Assembly: GCF_000006405.1 (NCBI RefSeq)
Contig: NW_003205107.1
Span: 48,050 to 112,049, forward strand
Origin: Perkinsus marinus ATCC 50983
Lineage: Eukaryota; Perkinsozoa; Perkinsida; Perkinsidae
Length of the DNA stretch: 64,000 nucleotides
Reading direction: 5' to 3'
The notes under the pieces were generated by a model. The model was not told the DNA's origin, searched no databases, and was given only the letters and a program-made list of their open reading frames with translations. Below, piece by piece: positions 47,539-60,190 of the stretch. The translations under genes and the position numbers were made by a program. Position 1 is the stretch's first letter, and the number at the start of each line of letters is the position of its first letter.

Positions 47539-48028
47539 GCTGATTGAGACAGAAACTCTGTGCCGACTACACATATATAACATTCCAGCTCGTTGGAGCA
47601 GTTCCCTCTTTGTCTTGTTATATGCTGTAGTAAGGCATTCGTTGAGCAGTATGTGACCCACTCGTCTATTTAGTGTAGGTAACTACGAATGTTTATGCCC
47701 GCACTTTCGATGTTGATTGCGCCTGCAGTGTAGGATTCGACCCATACCAGGAACAGCTATGTGTTGAATCAACCTTGTTGATCCACGCTTCACGTGAGAA
47801 ATATCATCACGTGGATGTGGACGTGATCCGTTCACATGTGAACGATCGGTCTCGCTCATGGAGTCTATTTTTACTAACATCTTTTTATGCCGTTGTGGGT
47901 ATAATCCTACATTTCTATGTGTCAGCTCTGACTTCCTATTATCTGATGCGCAACTCACACAACCTATCTAAGACCCGTCTTTAAAGAGCGGAGGAGTTGA
48001 GTTGCTACCAGGGCTGATGAATAATATG
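47539..48028. other. Intergenic region
   Basis: No recognisable gene. A 69-aa plus frame at 47775-47984 has a hydrophobic stretch but no other support. Confidence 0.45.
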
Positions 48029-48709
48029 GCAATAGTATATGACTAAAGAAGCATTCCACGACTCTCGTGATTATAATTATGTTATTGCCTGTCACCAATC
48101 TGTGTGAATTATTCATGTTGCTGTTGATTAGATGTGACGCGCTCATTGAAAACCGTGGGTAATGACGAGTGCATCCACTTCAGTGCTTATACGCATGATG
48201 CCCATCAGGAGTTCGACTCTTAAGGCGATGTCATTTCTGAGATCTATTTGTCCTGTCAAGTATGTTCATCATGCGTGGAGAGCTCTTTGACAAGTCTCGC
48301 GATACTTCGGTCACCGCTGTGCTCAGCTCGGTCGGCCCCACCTTGCGACTGACATAGTAGGGCAAAAGTATCCATTTCGCATACCACGTCATGCGCGTGA
48401 TGCTTCTCAGTCAAGATTGGTATGAAAAGCTACTCTTATTTGGAGCTGAAAGGTTGGACAGCAGATCTTTTCAAGTGAAATTCACGGCAGGTTTCTGTAG
48501 AATTAACACGCAGCAGATACTGAGTACCCCATCCACCACATCTGAGCATATTTTTCGTGCACTTTCTTATGAGGAATGTTGCGAGTGGCTCGCTGCTGTC
48601 AAAAGCGCTTTGCTCGCGCATAAACAAATTGTTGCTGAGTAGTCAACTGGGCGCTCCAGTCTGGACCGCACTCATCTTAGATGAATGATGTCACATTAGA
48701 TATGTAGCT
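48029..48709 (+). repeat. Segmental duplication copy B, left part with PH-like exon
   Basis: Copy of 42545-43224. The frame at 48391-48642 ends TSEHIFRALSYEECCEWLAA then VKSALLAHKQIVAE, resembling the last strand and C-terminal helix of a PH domain. It could be a 5' exon of the kinesin gene that follows on the same strand or the end of a separate gene; I cannot decide. The interval 48710-49559 shows no further recognisable exons. Confidence 0.7.
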
Positions 48710-49559
48710 CATATCAGCAACAATGGTGGCACTCTACTCGCAAAGTACAACTACAGTAATTGCCAGCGAACCCGAAGGCTCTTCTGGGTTTCCTCTGACC
48801 GTTCGAGACTATGCTGGAGGAATCAAAAAGACATAACCAAGTGCTACCAGCATGGCAGACATATGCAATGCATATTATGCATTAGAACTCATTCAGTGTT
48901 GGAGGCCATCAAAGCATCCTGTTGTCCGGAGTGGTGGGTATAGTTCATGGTCCAATCACAACTACTTTCAAGAGATGCAGTGTGAGCAAACCCCAGCATA
49001 TAGACAGTTCGATACTCAGGCTTACAGACCGTAGTCGACCCTGCTTGGTGCTGCTTTTCACTGCTCCTCAAAGACAGAACACTCGATCTAGCCATACAGA
49101 CAACATCCGCTCGAGCAGCAATGCATAGTCGCACTCAATCGAACGATCAAAAACCAGACATGTTGATATCAGCGTGGTAAGCTGAGCCTGATGAGCCATT
49201 CAGCGCTAGTCGGTTAGCATCAATACAGCGACTATTCAGGTTGGTAGGCCTGGCCGATTTATGCCGGAACTCCGCACCGGTTTCGCGGAGTGACATATTT
49301 CTCGGTACAGGACGGATGAAAATACAGTCGGAGGCACATGAGGAAGGGTTGCATACGGAAGCATACGAAGCCTCAATGAATATCATCATTCAGGCTCACA
49401 TACCGCTCTTATATTGTGAACCGTTTTCGATACAGTCAAACACCGAAAGATGTAATATGCCCAGCAACGGCGACATGCTCTACTAACGATTCACAAGTGA
49501 AGACACACCAGAAATATTGAGATCATGTTATGACCAACTCTAGGCCTCTTTGTATGAGC

Positions 49560-51272
49560 AGCCTTGCAGTAATGTTCAACGATTGCACTCAGAAAATGCT
49601 TATCTGCGAGACAGGTGAATCACTAAGGCTAGCGGTACTGTCGAGAGTATCGGCCAGGTTAGCGAAACTAGCATCCGAGAATCGATCTCTAAGGGAAGTT
49701 ATATCATCGTTGAGAGGCAATATAAGAGTTGTAGCTCGCATACGGTGAGCCTTTCACGATCGAATCCCCGGTAGAGTTACTACTACAGGCCACTAAGTGG
49801 CAAGGAAGTCGGGGAGACGGTCGCTGTTCATCTTATAAGTGACGACACAGTGAGTCGTATTCACTGAACATGAGAGTGTCAGGCTAACCGATAGGTTGTG
49901 TGCGATATGATGGGTGGGAGAAAGAGAGCGATCCGTTTGGATGCTGCATTCGGCCCTACTGCATCACAAGATGACGTCTATGATTCTTCTATCAAAGACC
50001 TTGTACACGCAGTAAGCACACCTGCTCGGATTGTTCAAGTCCGCTCGGAAGAATGTGACACACTCAAACGAGTTTGTAGGTTCTAGATGGCTACAACTCA
50101 TGCATCTTCGCCTACGGCCCGACAGGCTCCGGGAAGACTTACACAGTATTCGGTTCTCCCGAGGGCAGTGCTCATGTGTGAGGCGACAATGGGTTGAACT
50201 CGAGTGAACAGGCCAGTTTGATGCGCTATTGCTCTCAGCGGACTACACGAGCGGATTATGAGAGATTTATTCAGCACCAAGGAAGGTCAAGGGGGGCATC
50301 ACATGCTCATTTCGATGTCTATGGTTGAAATCTACAACGAATGTATCTACGATCTTCTCGCTCCAGGAAAGTGAGGTGGTCCGTATTCGGTTATTATATT
50401 GTATTATTGATTCTAATACCAAAATCAGAGTTGCATTTGTCTACACCAGGCCTGCGATAGTGAAGGCTCTCTCGGGACATCAACTTCGGGGAGGGAATGA
50501 TAACATTATTGTCGAGGGTCTCACAGAACTGTCTCTAGAAAATCTGAACGACGCTCTGAAGGTGCGCACGCTTCTTGCTGCCAAGATCATGTGTCTATGA
50601 CCCGGCTTCTTCAGGCTCTCCAAGCGGCGGTGGCAACTCGTCGAACATCATCGACCAATATCAATTCGCATAGTTCGAGGAGTCACTGTGTTGTCACGCT
50701 GAGAACGAGTCTGCCATGCCCATATACAGCAACTTGTCGTCACGGGAAACTCAATCTCATCGGTGAGTTACTTGGAAATTACATTCAATCCAGTAAAAGT
50801 GCTCAAGCGTCCCAGATCTGGCCGGTAGCGAAAATGTTGGTCGGAGTGGCGCTAAGGGCAGTACATTAAGGGAAGCCCAGATGATCAACAAATCTCTGAG
50901 TACTCTGGTCAGTATCGTTGGTCTCACTTGGTTGTCTATTCCCCTCATATGCCCTAGGGTGACGTGTTGAATGCTCTCCTGGCTGCACAACAAAAGGATG
51001 GTGGAGGAAGTCAGTCGAAAACACATGTCCCTTATCGTAATTCCAAGCTCACCCTCATGCTCAAGGATTCGCTGGGTGGCAGCGCCAAAGTACTCATGAT
51101 AGCACACGTAAGTGTAGGCTGAGGTCACCAGTGCCAAGATTATGCCTCGACGGGTTCTGTTCAGGTATCGCCTTGCATCACAGATGTGTCACAGACTTTG
51201 TCAACACTGAAGTTTGCATCGAGAGCGCGGATGGTTGAGCTCGGCCCGGCCAATCGGGGAATGCCAAGCTAA
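49560..51272 (+). CDS. Kinesin-14-type motor (copy B, complete motor domain)
   Basis: The neck [15 protein letters not shown] precedes the motor, as in C-terminal (kinesin-14) motors that walk to microtubule minus ends. Exons join to give [30 protein letters not shown] (P-loop); [49 protein letters not shown] (switch I); [17 protein letters not shown] (switch II, across a 53-nt intron); [20 protein letters not shown]; and [23 protein letters not shown] at 51270-51272. Introns are 41-70 nt, GT-AG. The 5' exons are unresolved: a coiled-coil stalk is expected, and only a short segment ([14 protein letters not shown]) is seen. Paralogue: 43325-43835. Confidence 0.88.
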
Positions 51273-52365
51273 CGTATCTTTATATGACTGTGGTGTCGAG
51301 TTGGGAGTATGCTTCACGGGGGCTTCAGCGAGCATCGAAGACGACAGGCACGGAACTCAACACAGATTAATATTGGATACCCTCACTGGTGGCCCACGAT
51401 CGTCTAACCGCTCACCGAGCGCTCCTGGAGCGTGTCGGACTTTCCAATCGAAGACAAGCTCTTGAAGGCGGCAACTGCTGTGGTTTAGAGGTGGTTGTGA
51501 AATTTTATATAGTCTGCCGGCCGGATGCATTGGGAGTGTCTCTGCACGTCCTTACACATGTCAACAAGACTGCCAACACAACATATTATGGAGAGGAACA
51601 CTTCACGTAATTCAACGCATGCCAGACAGTGACGGCGAGATGGGATTTGAAGACAGAGGTAGAGCCGCTCAGACGTTCATACATTCCCAACATGCTGAGG
51701 ACGCAACGTCGCAATATCGACCGAGAGAACTATCGAGTCGAAGCCGTATGACCGGAGATGACTCCTGTCTGTCAACATGATGGATATCGGACGGTCCGAT
51801 ATCCATCATGTTGATTCGGACCAGAGGGCCAGATGATTACACAAACTCCAGATAGGGCAATAATTGCATCCGGCTCGCATTTGATGCCACAGCTCTACGT
51901 AACTCCGATAACTGGGCAGGAACGTAATGTAAGTGGCCACAGCTCTACCATATGAAGTTACGAGTATGTCGCTACGCGTGACTGCGGTTACCCGACTGCG
52001 AAGAATGATAGGCCTGTAGATGCTTCCAATCGAGTGAGTATCCTAATAAAACTGCCACATACTAATTGCAATCATTTAGTTGCATATTTCATTCTATTCG
52101 TAAACAAAAAAGTTGGTGTCGTTGAGAAATAGGCCACGACTTATGCGATGCTGCGGATAACTCACTTACAGAAATATACAGAGAACTCTACCCGCCTAAC
52201 AGTTCACCAAGAGTAACACAACTCTACTATCAAGTTTTCAGATAATCGAGAGAAGACTAGCAAGCTGAATACGACCGTTGAGCTCAGCTTCCAACGGTCA
52301 GAGTCTTCCGCGCACAGCGAGCAGGCTCATAAAATAATAGAGAAATAATAGTGAAATTATGATAA
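51273..52365. other. Intergenic region with strong hairpin
   Basis: No gene recognised. It contains the perfect hairpin 51772-51814: 21-bp arms (tcaacatgatggatatcggac and its exact complement) around a single G. Confidence 0.7.
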
Positions 52366-55300
52366 TCATTGTAAGTGCGTTGAGAAAGTTCCCTTCCTCA
52401 TATCCTCGCCATGATGAGCCCTCGCTCTCATAACAATGGCCTCGACAACTTCTGGTTCTGCCAAAGTCGACGTATCTCCCATATCGTTATAGATCCTGTT
52501 GGCCACCTGAATTGGATGCAACCCCGTACCAGCCAGAAGCTCCTACTCCCCCCTACCTTTCTTAAAATTCTCCGCATTATTTTACCCGACCTAGTCTTGG
52601 GTAATCCCGGAACACACAGGATGACATCCGGGGTAGCAATGGGTCCAATAGACTTTCTTACTTCGTGCCTGATCATACGAGTCGATACAGACATAGAATC
52701 AACATGATGCGAATCATCCAAGATTCATTGCTATCATTTATGCAATTATGCAGTCGGCCGCCCATACATGTACGATGCAAAATTGCTAATGTGCCAAATT
52801 GGCACTGCCAGTGGAGTGGAAAATCCGAGGCCGAAAGCTCTTAGTAGGATGTGAGTCAAGCCAGCGAGTTGAACATCGATACAGCGAATAGGACGCGGCT
52901 TACTTCAATTCTCTAATCAGATCCTCCGACTCGTGGAACCCCTCATTCAAAATGACGTAACAGAAAATACCCTCGCCTTTTACCTGACATGCACACAAAG
53001 GCTAACACAGGGATTTGAGCCCGGCTCGCTAGCAAGAGAACCAAACATCCCACCACTACACCAACAACTCCAATGAATATAAACCTACCGGATGAGAGCA
53101 GCCGACCACAGCAGCTTCCGAGACCGCTGCACTTTGTACTAAAGCGTGCTCTATCTCAGCTGAACCCAGTCTATGACCCGACACGTTCATAACATCATCG
53201 ATTCTGCCAGTTATCCAATAATACCTGAAAACATAAGCTACCAATCAATAGTCACTTATATCTCCCTTAGTAGTAGTACCCATCATGATCCCTAACAGCA
53301 CCATCACCAGTAAAGTAGTAACCAGGATACGGCTCCAAGTAAAGTTGTGTCATTCGACTGTGATCGCCATACACAGTGCCTTGATAAAACCACCTTACCC
53401 GAGCCGTACCACACCTCTCCCTTCTTACGGATCATCGAAGGCCAACTCCTCTTGATAGCCAGCAGACCATGGACACTATTACCCTCTACCTCCTTCCCAG
53501 TCATTGGGTCCAGCAATGCTGGCTCGATGCTGACAACAGAGACACTTTACCCTCAACTAAGGACCTTAGAAAGGCTCACCCAAAGAAAGGCTTCGTCGCC
53601 GATCCCGGCTTGAGTGCTCTATAAGGCATCGGTGTTAGCATAATCCCGCCCGTCTCGGTCTGCCAATACCTGTCATCATGTTATAAACACATACCATCTC
53701 TCGCCCAACTTACGTGTCCATGATAGGTACCTTGCCTTTGCCGACCTCATTATAATACCACCTCCAAGCCTCAGGATTGATTGGCTCACCGACACTACCC
53801 AACACCCTCAACGACGACAGATCATACCCCTCCAGCGGCGTCGCACCAAATCGCATCAACGCTCTATTAAAACAACACATGAGCTCATCATTTCATACCA
53901 TCACAATCGGAATCACCTGATCGCAGTAGGAGCCGTGTAGAACTGATTGATTTTATACTTCTGAATAAGGTCCCAATAGCGACTGTTATTAGGATAAGTC
54001 GGAATCCCCTCGAATAGGACCACCGATGCTCCGTTTAGCAAGAGGACCGTACACTATGTACCTACGTAACATTACGTGACGAAGCGGCGATCGGGAAACG
54101 TCCTTCCCAGTGTAGTAAGAAAGTATGCACATGGNNNNNNNNNNNNNNNNNNNNNNNNNNNNNNNNNNNNNNNNNNNNNNNNNNNNNNNNNNNNNNNNNN
54201 NNNNNNNNNNNNNNNNNNNNNNNNNNNNNNNNNNTTGGTAGTAATAGTCGTGTAGACGAGATATCCACCAATGCTATGGGCAATCCCTTTAGGAGTGCCA
54301 GTAGACCCCGAGGTGTATCTAAAAAGTGCTCTCACTGAGATTCGAACCGGGGACCTTGGGTAACTCACAACATGAATAACAGGTCTTCCGAATCCATCTC
54401 AACAGGTGGACAATAAGGTCTCTGAGCTGCCATCAACTCGAAACCATCAACATCTCTTGACGGGTCCTAACATGAAAAGCACTACAAATACACGCAACCG
54501 AAAATGAAAAGAAAACATCACTGACTAATTCCAGAGTGTCACTAATTCTCCGACCAGGTTGACCACCTCCCATCATCGTTATTACCCATTTCCCTTCCAT
54601 GCCAGGTTTGCTATAATGCTTGAAAACTACAACGCTCTGTACCAACCCAGGGCGAACTTCCTGCACCGCTTCATCACAGATGTCTTTTATCAGAATCTTC
54701 TTGCCTCCTCTAACACCGATATCAGCACATACGACCACAGCACTTTGGGCATCGTTGATTCTGTCCCTCAGGCTTGGAGCAGAAAACCCAGCGAAAACCA
54801 CACTGTGCAAAGCACCTACAAAAGTAACAAGTAGATCTCAACAGTTATAACACATGCTATAACACCACGGGGAAATATCAAGATGAAACTCAAAAGAAAT
54901 TTGGGAAAATTCTTCCTTTTTTCGAAAACTTCAACCTGAAGTCGCGTAAAAAATTGCATAATGTAGTGAGTGAAATTAACTCACAACATTATGTAACTTT
55001 CACCCCGTAAACTCCTGCATAGTAAAACGTACCAATGCGGGCACAAGCTAACATCATCATAGGTAGTTCTGGTATCATAGGCATGTAAATGGTAACTCTG
55101 TCGCCCTTTTTAACACCCAAACTGAGTAACATATTAGACATTCGGCAGACCTGCAAGAGAGACCTCATCATCATCAGAGTAGTGTTATCAAGCTACATTG
55201 TCTAGGAGCTGTTTATATGTGATGACCCTGTCAGTGCCGGGCTCATCGCCTTCCCATAATATTGCCGCTCGAGACGGATAAGTAGCCGCCCATCTATCAA

Positions 55301-55925
55301 CACAGTTCACAGTGGCATTGAGCTTCCCATTTAGGAACCAGCGCACGTCACCGGTTTTGAAGTCCTCGTAGTGAACTGTATCAAAAGGTCTGAAGGAGAA
55401 CAATCATTCGCCGACTTGATAACCGTCTCTACCACTTTTACACTATAGTTTTATAGGAATAGAATTGGCTGTGTAAAATTAGAATCAGTTAGACAAGCAC
55501 AGTGCAAGGATATGTACGTCAAAAGATGGTATGGAGTACTTACATACTACACTGTGCTGGGCTATGCGTGCGATTCGCTCAAAATTTGAAATGTGAAATC
55601 GAGCATAGGCTACTCTTCGACGACATAGGTAATAGGAATGATCGTATACGTGACGATTAGTCGCTACCTACCTCATCCAATCAATACTACGACTCATTTC
55701 AGTCCAGAAAGCGTCTGGGTCATTCAGGCTTCTCTGATACATGTCATTGTACATCTTATCAGAGTAAACATAACAACCTCGCATGACCTCACGCGAGGGG
55801 GTATAGACCTCATCGACTGGCAAACCTAAAGGAGATGACGATACGAGACGAGTGACCGACCAAACTTTACCTTTTTCGGCGATCTTTTCCTCAGCTGATA
55901 GGGTTGCAGATTCGAATTCTGTCAT
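52366..55925 (-). CDS. Acetyl-CoA synthetase (AMP-forming)
   Basis: Minus-strand gene from ATG 55925 to TGA 52366, with many short introns; an assembly gap (54135-54234) removes the segment after YLVYTTITT. Segments in order: [102 protein letters not shown] then [11 protein letters not shown] (AMP/ATP loop); [54 protein letters not shown]; and [15 protein letters not shown] (catalytic Lys) with the last exon [20 protein letters not shown]. The enzyme makes acetyl-CoA from acetate, ATP and CoA. Two introns (52984-53088 and 54319-54368) carry tRNA-like B boxes. The upstream ATG 55946 is also in frame. Confidence 0.92.
52984..53088 (-). repeat. ACS intron containing a complete tRNA-like sequence
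   Basis: 105-nt GT-AG intron joining GCSHP to VKGEGIF. In the sense strand it has tggtgtagtgg (perfect match to the A box TRGYNNARNNG) and, 42 nt on, ggctcaaatcc (10 of 11 of the B box GGTTCRANYCC), the spacing of a real tRNA gene. Then tgtgttagcctttgtgtgcatgtcag to the acceptor. Confidence 0.75.
54319..54368 (-). repeat. ACS intron containing tRNA 3'-half-like sequence
   Basis: 50-nt intron lying exactly within LLFML|YTSGSTG. The sense strand reads gtgagttacccaaggtcccc and ggttcgaatctcagtgagag, then cactttttag: a B box (10 of 11), then T5 that could be a Pol III terminator, directly followed by the AG acceptor. Confidence 0.75.
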
Positions 55926-57472
55926 TGGGGTGATTAATAATAACAACTACCCATTGATAGTAATCACCGAGACAATGGAGTTAAGTGAGTATAAGTAAGC
56001 ATCAAACGCAAGAGCTGAGGTATAGCAAATAGAAAGTATACCATAACAAAAGCGTCTCCAGCAAAACTAAGTGTAGTTATCATTCAGAATAGGTTGGGCG
56101 ACTTCATCATTACAACTGTAGGATCCCGTACGACAAGTTGATAGCAGTATCGTTCCCTGCTATAGAAGGACAAATAGTAGATCGGAAAAACACCACGACA
56201 CAGGGATTCACATATGTATGCTAATGGACTAACACAAGCTAACATAGTATATGAGATTACTAATAGGGCGTCGACTAGTTCATAGCCTCGTGCTGCTAGC
56301 ATTCCCTACGCCCCCTCCCTACGGCGTGACGCGAGCCACTCACTACTCAACGTCACGTCGCCACGTGAAGGGTGACAGCCGTATGCTGGGCTCTTCACAA
56401 ACTAGCGTCTTTTCCAACCAACAGTCCTACTAGTAATACTAGTCTACTGTCATAACCGTCAAAGCTGACAATGACGACAACAGTTCGACACAGCCCACCG
56501 CTAAGATGCCAATGAGTGCCGCTAAAGCGACCCTATTCCGCGCTAGAACGCTGAAAAGTGAACTTATTTTATCCCTTACCGTTCTTTTCTCGTTTCTTGG
56601 ATGATTCGCTCGTATCGTGTACTAATATAAGAGGTTCAGCATTTCGAGGATTCAAGTCTAACGGAAAATGCCCTACGTAAATCATGATTAGTGGCGCGGG
56701 TGGTGTTGGAATATGTGCGATTTTCCCAGCCGTGCTCGGGAGTTTCTTCAAATATAAGAATTCGGATGGAAGTGTACAGACATACATGTGTAAGAACAAC
56801 AAGAACTTCCTCAGCATTATCATACGCAGTTGACCATCTGCATATTTCCCTGCATTGATCAGTGCTCATCGTACATTGAGGCGGAGCAGTTAACAGTGAT
56901 AGATTACGGCACTCCCTCTTCCCCTCCACACGCATGAGCGGAGCGAAGCGATTTGTGGAGGCACAATTTGAGTCTTATCTACGGACGCTTCTTTTTAGCA
57001 TTGCTGGAGATTCTCCTTTAATGGGAGTGCATCAGTAAGGTTTACTCGCAGGAAAACGTTCAGCGGATTGTGCTATAATGCTAGTTACCTTCATTTTCCA
57101 TTTATTACTATAGTAACTATAGTAGTACAGATGCGCAAATCTGCATACATCCCTCGACTGATACGACTGAAGAGACAACACAAGCAGCAGAGTGTAAGCA
57201 CAGATACGATGTCAATGTGAGAGTGCATCATACACACTGTCGCGTAGTCACATACTCAACGAAGTAATGGAGCTAGCTCGAGGAGTTAATTAGGTTACTG
57301 CATGTACAGTGCGGCGGCCGATTTCGATAATAACTGTAGCCACCATCCGTGATGTGTATACTGTGGATCGTCTACGCGACTACAGGAGAGCAGCCAAACA
57401 AGGGGAGCAATAGTTTAGCTCCAACATAAACATGATAGGAGTTAATTAGCTTTTACACGATGTGTTGGTGCT
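55926..57472. other. Intergenic region
   Basis: No recognised gene. It contains a 9-bp one-base-loop hairpin at 57106-57124 (tactatagt, A, actatagta). Minus frames at 56569-56823 and 56636-56935 are unconvincing. Confidence 0.5.
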
Positions 57473-60190
57473 TCACAGCGACACAATTGTCGACTCTAAG
57501 GCCTGGAAGAATCGTGCAAGACGAGCTCTGAATCTGGCGTCTGGCTGTGGTACGAAGCCCTGGCTACTCCCAGGAGATATCCTTTGGTTTAGTTGAGGCC
57601 TCGGTGTCACCAATCGCTGTCGCCCTTGCCGATTGTGGCCAACTCGAGAAGGAGCATCTTGTGGTGAGAAGTACTTGGTGTTGATGACAGGACTAAAGCT
57701 AACCCCGCTCGTATTGCTGCTAGTCGAACGAGATCGTATTGTAAACGTGTCACCACCACATCGGGGAGTTGCCGTGCTGTCCTCAACAGGCCCCATGGCG
57801 AGACCAATGAAAAACTGCAGGGGGACGAGGTACTCACGAGCATCCAGTGCTGGAGAATATGATCGCTTTCTTCAACGTAGCTCAGGAGTTTCCTCAATAA
57901 TACAACAAATTCAGATATGAGTGTACAAGAACCAACAATGATTTTTCAAAATTTCTCACAATTTTCATGATGTCACTAACACACGACTGAGTGCATACAT
58001 TTTCCAACACTGCAAGCACCCCTCACTTGCTGCCATGCAACGCTATAGGTGATAATACACAGTTGAGACTGAAATTAGAGAACACAAGTAGACCCGCAAT
58101 AAGGGAAATGATCAGTGTTTCAATGTTGGTACATGCCTAGGTGAAGTCGGAACACCCGAACCAGGCCGACTGTTGTTCCACGGTGGACTCACTCTCTCCC
58201 TTAATGCCGATACACGCTTTGACCGACGATCTGCCAACCGCAAGGCATAGCGAGTAGCTTCCTAAAGAGAACAACATGATGGTGATGTGGCAAGATACAC
58301 ACAAAGTCAACAACGCGGATTGATGACAATGAGCAACTCGCGGAACATTTTTGTGGCTTCTGATCCACGTCTAACCCAAGTCGTAAAGTTTTATCATCAG
58401 CTTAGGAGTGCTATCAGTACATTATGATGGTAGTCGTGCAACAAGTACTAAACTCATGCCTCCTAAGCTGAGGAAACTTGGCGCTGACCTCAGATTCGTT
58501 CCCCTCAGTCGGGAGCTTTCTCCGTAGTCGCTCGATTTCCACGTAGGCTTTCCCAAGTTCAGCTTTACAGTCCTCGAGCTCTGCCGAGGACCGCTTCTTC
58601 TCGCGAGCCTCTCCAATGCGCTCCATATTGATGGTCCTCTCACGGTCGATCCTGCCAACCCACTGAATGAGGTTTACACTCGAGAGCAGCTACATGTAGC
58701 TCAGCCGCTCATTGAGACCCTTTATGATTGCATCACGAGACTCCAAGGCCTTCAATAGGACCTCCTTACGGACCGAGGCTAGCCCTTCTCTCTGATCAAC
58801 CTCAACAGCAGCAGCAGACTGTACCTTCCGGTCAACACTATGCAAACACACTGTGCAAACCTGTCAGGTTTGCATACAGACTAATGCTGGAGAAAGGGCT
58901 CCCCTATTATTCTGAGCGACCCCATTGGTGAAAGTGTCGAGTTCCAGAAGGGAAATGACTCCTTCTCAGATTCCACATCGTCACCATGCTATCACATATA
59001 CTCCCTCACTTTGATTTCAGCGCCCGCTTTTTCGTCGTCTTCTTTTTCCAAGTTCAATATAATATCTCGTTCGCGCATTTCATTTCGGAGGTGCTGCAGT
59101 TCCAATGACTGCTGACGAACTTTCTCATCTCTTTCTCTCAAGGACTGGGTCTGGAGGGAAGCATTCTAATAAATTCAATTCAACAACCGCCGTCAGAAGA
59201 AAAAACAGCGTTACTGGGGTTCGAACCTGGGACCTCTCACCATTGCCCTTATGTATTTCTCAGATCGTGCAGCCCTTTCCTCAGCAGCTCTAATCCTATC
59301 AGCATGGACAGCCTCCCCCTGTCTAACATCACTCAGTTTCACCTGTCACTGGTGATCGCCTCAATACACCACGTGTCATCTTTTACTTCCATTCGTCGTA
59401 GAGATACTCGTAACTCCTCAGCCTCGCGTGCCTTCATCTCAAGTTCTCTATACCGCACCTCGTGCATTCTATTGCATTTCTTGAGTGCATTGGCGTTCTT
59501 TCGATCCATAGTCTCCACAGAACGCTGTAGGGCCTAGGTACTCAACCATTATTCATTTGAATGCTAAGCCGTCCTTCGTTCAAGACGGCGCTAGAGTATT
59601 CGACAACAACAACAGCAACAACAACAACAACAACACTGGTGACCCGACGTTTACACCCATCCTGCTGAGCTGCTTCTCCTGATCAGCTATCTTCTCCCTG
59701 AGCTCCGCTATCCACGAACTTTGCATAGATATCTGCAATTCCACTCGAAGGACAGCTGGCACTTTTTCAGACCACCGCGAAAATGTGCACATGGTCAACT
59801 ATGTGTGTTGGTGATAATATGGAAATGCTGAAGGAATTCTCATTAGTTTCTGTACACTCGACCAGGATCGGTATCGGTGAGGAAACTCCTCAGCTCAGTT
59901 GAGGAAATCGATAACATATTCCAAGTTGGAATAGGTTGGAATTTCCAACCGAGCGGATGCCAGACGGCTAAGGACTTCCACAGTCGCTGTTGCAACGAAG
60001 TGAACATGAACAAGCTCTTGACATCCCATAGACAGGACAGTGAGTATGATAGTTGGTGAAACGAATCATATTCGAGTACCCTACTCAACGTGTAGGTGTA
60101 TCTTACTTGATCGAGGAGCGCCACCTGGCCATCCTCCAGTCTCGCGTTCAATTCCAGGAGGAGACTACTTTCTACCACAGGGGCCTGCAT
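57473..60190 (-). CDS. Coiled-coil protein, multi-exon
   Basis: A series of minus-strand exons, all strongly coiled-coil: 60190-60107 (MQAPVVESSLLLELNARLED); about 59790-59660 (ELREKIADQEKQLSRM); 59537 to about 59357 (RKNANALKKCNRMHEV); about 59320-59241 (AEERAARSEKYIRAM); 59165 to about 58990 (SLQTQSLRERDEKVRQQ); about 58812-58697 (KEVLLKALESRDAIIKGLNE); about 58662-58450 (ELGKAYVEIERLRRKLP); about 58262-58140 (EATRYALRLADRRSKRV); and a Ser/Pro-rich C-terminal exon ending at 57473. No family can be named; such proteins are often cytoskeletal, basal-body or flagellar (inference). Introns hold a tRNA-like repeat (59166-59240) and MITE-like copies F and G. A ttg/ttgttg microsatellite lies at about 59606-59635. 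Confidence 0.75.
57845..58013 (-). mobile_element. MITE-like repeat, copy F
   Basis: cagtgctggagaatatgatc at one end, acattttccaacactgc at the other; inner block agctcaggagtttcctcaa and tgtcactaacacacg. Terminal inverted repeats are visible. It lies inside the coiled-coil gene. Confidence 0.65.
59166..59240 (-). repeat. Coiled-coil gene intron containing tRNA-like B box
   Basis: 75-nt intron. The sense strand reads gtgagaggtcccaggttcga and then accccagtaacgctgttttttc. The B box GGTTCGAACCC is 10 of 11. It starts with gtgag directly before aggtccc, as in the ACS intron at 54319-54368, and T6 follows 12 bases after the B box. Confidence 0.7.
59779..59926 (+). mobile_element. MITE-like repeat, copy G
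   Basis: aaatgtgcacatggtcaact and tgtgttggtgataatat at the left, ctcctcagctcagttgagga toward the right, ending near ataacatattcc; the left terminal repeat is truncated. Confidence 0.55.

Noticed and set aside
47775-47984. Small membrane protein
   Set aside because: A single hydrophobic stretch with no start context, homologous motif or splice support.
52984-53088. Functional tRNA gene
   Set aside because: The boxes and spacing are good, but it lies wholly inside an ACS intron in sense, the B box has a mismatch, and I could not close a clean seven-pair acceptor stem.
54062-54368. Minus-strand frames spanning the N gap
   Set aside because: They are translated through unknown bases; only the flanking ACS sequence is real evidence.
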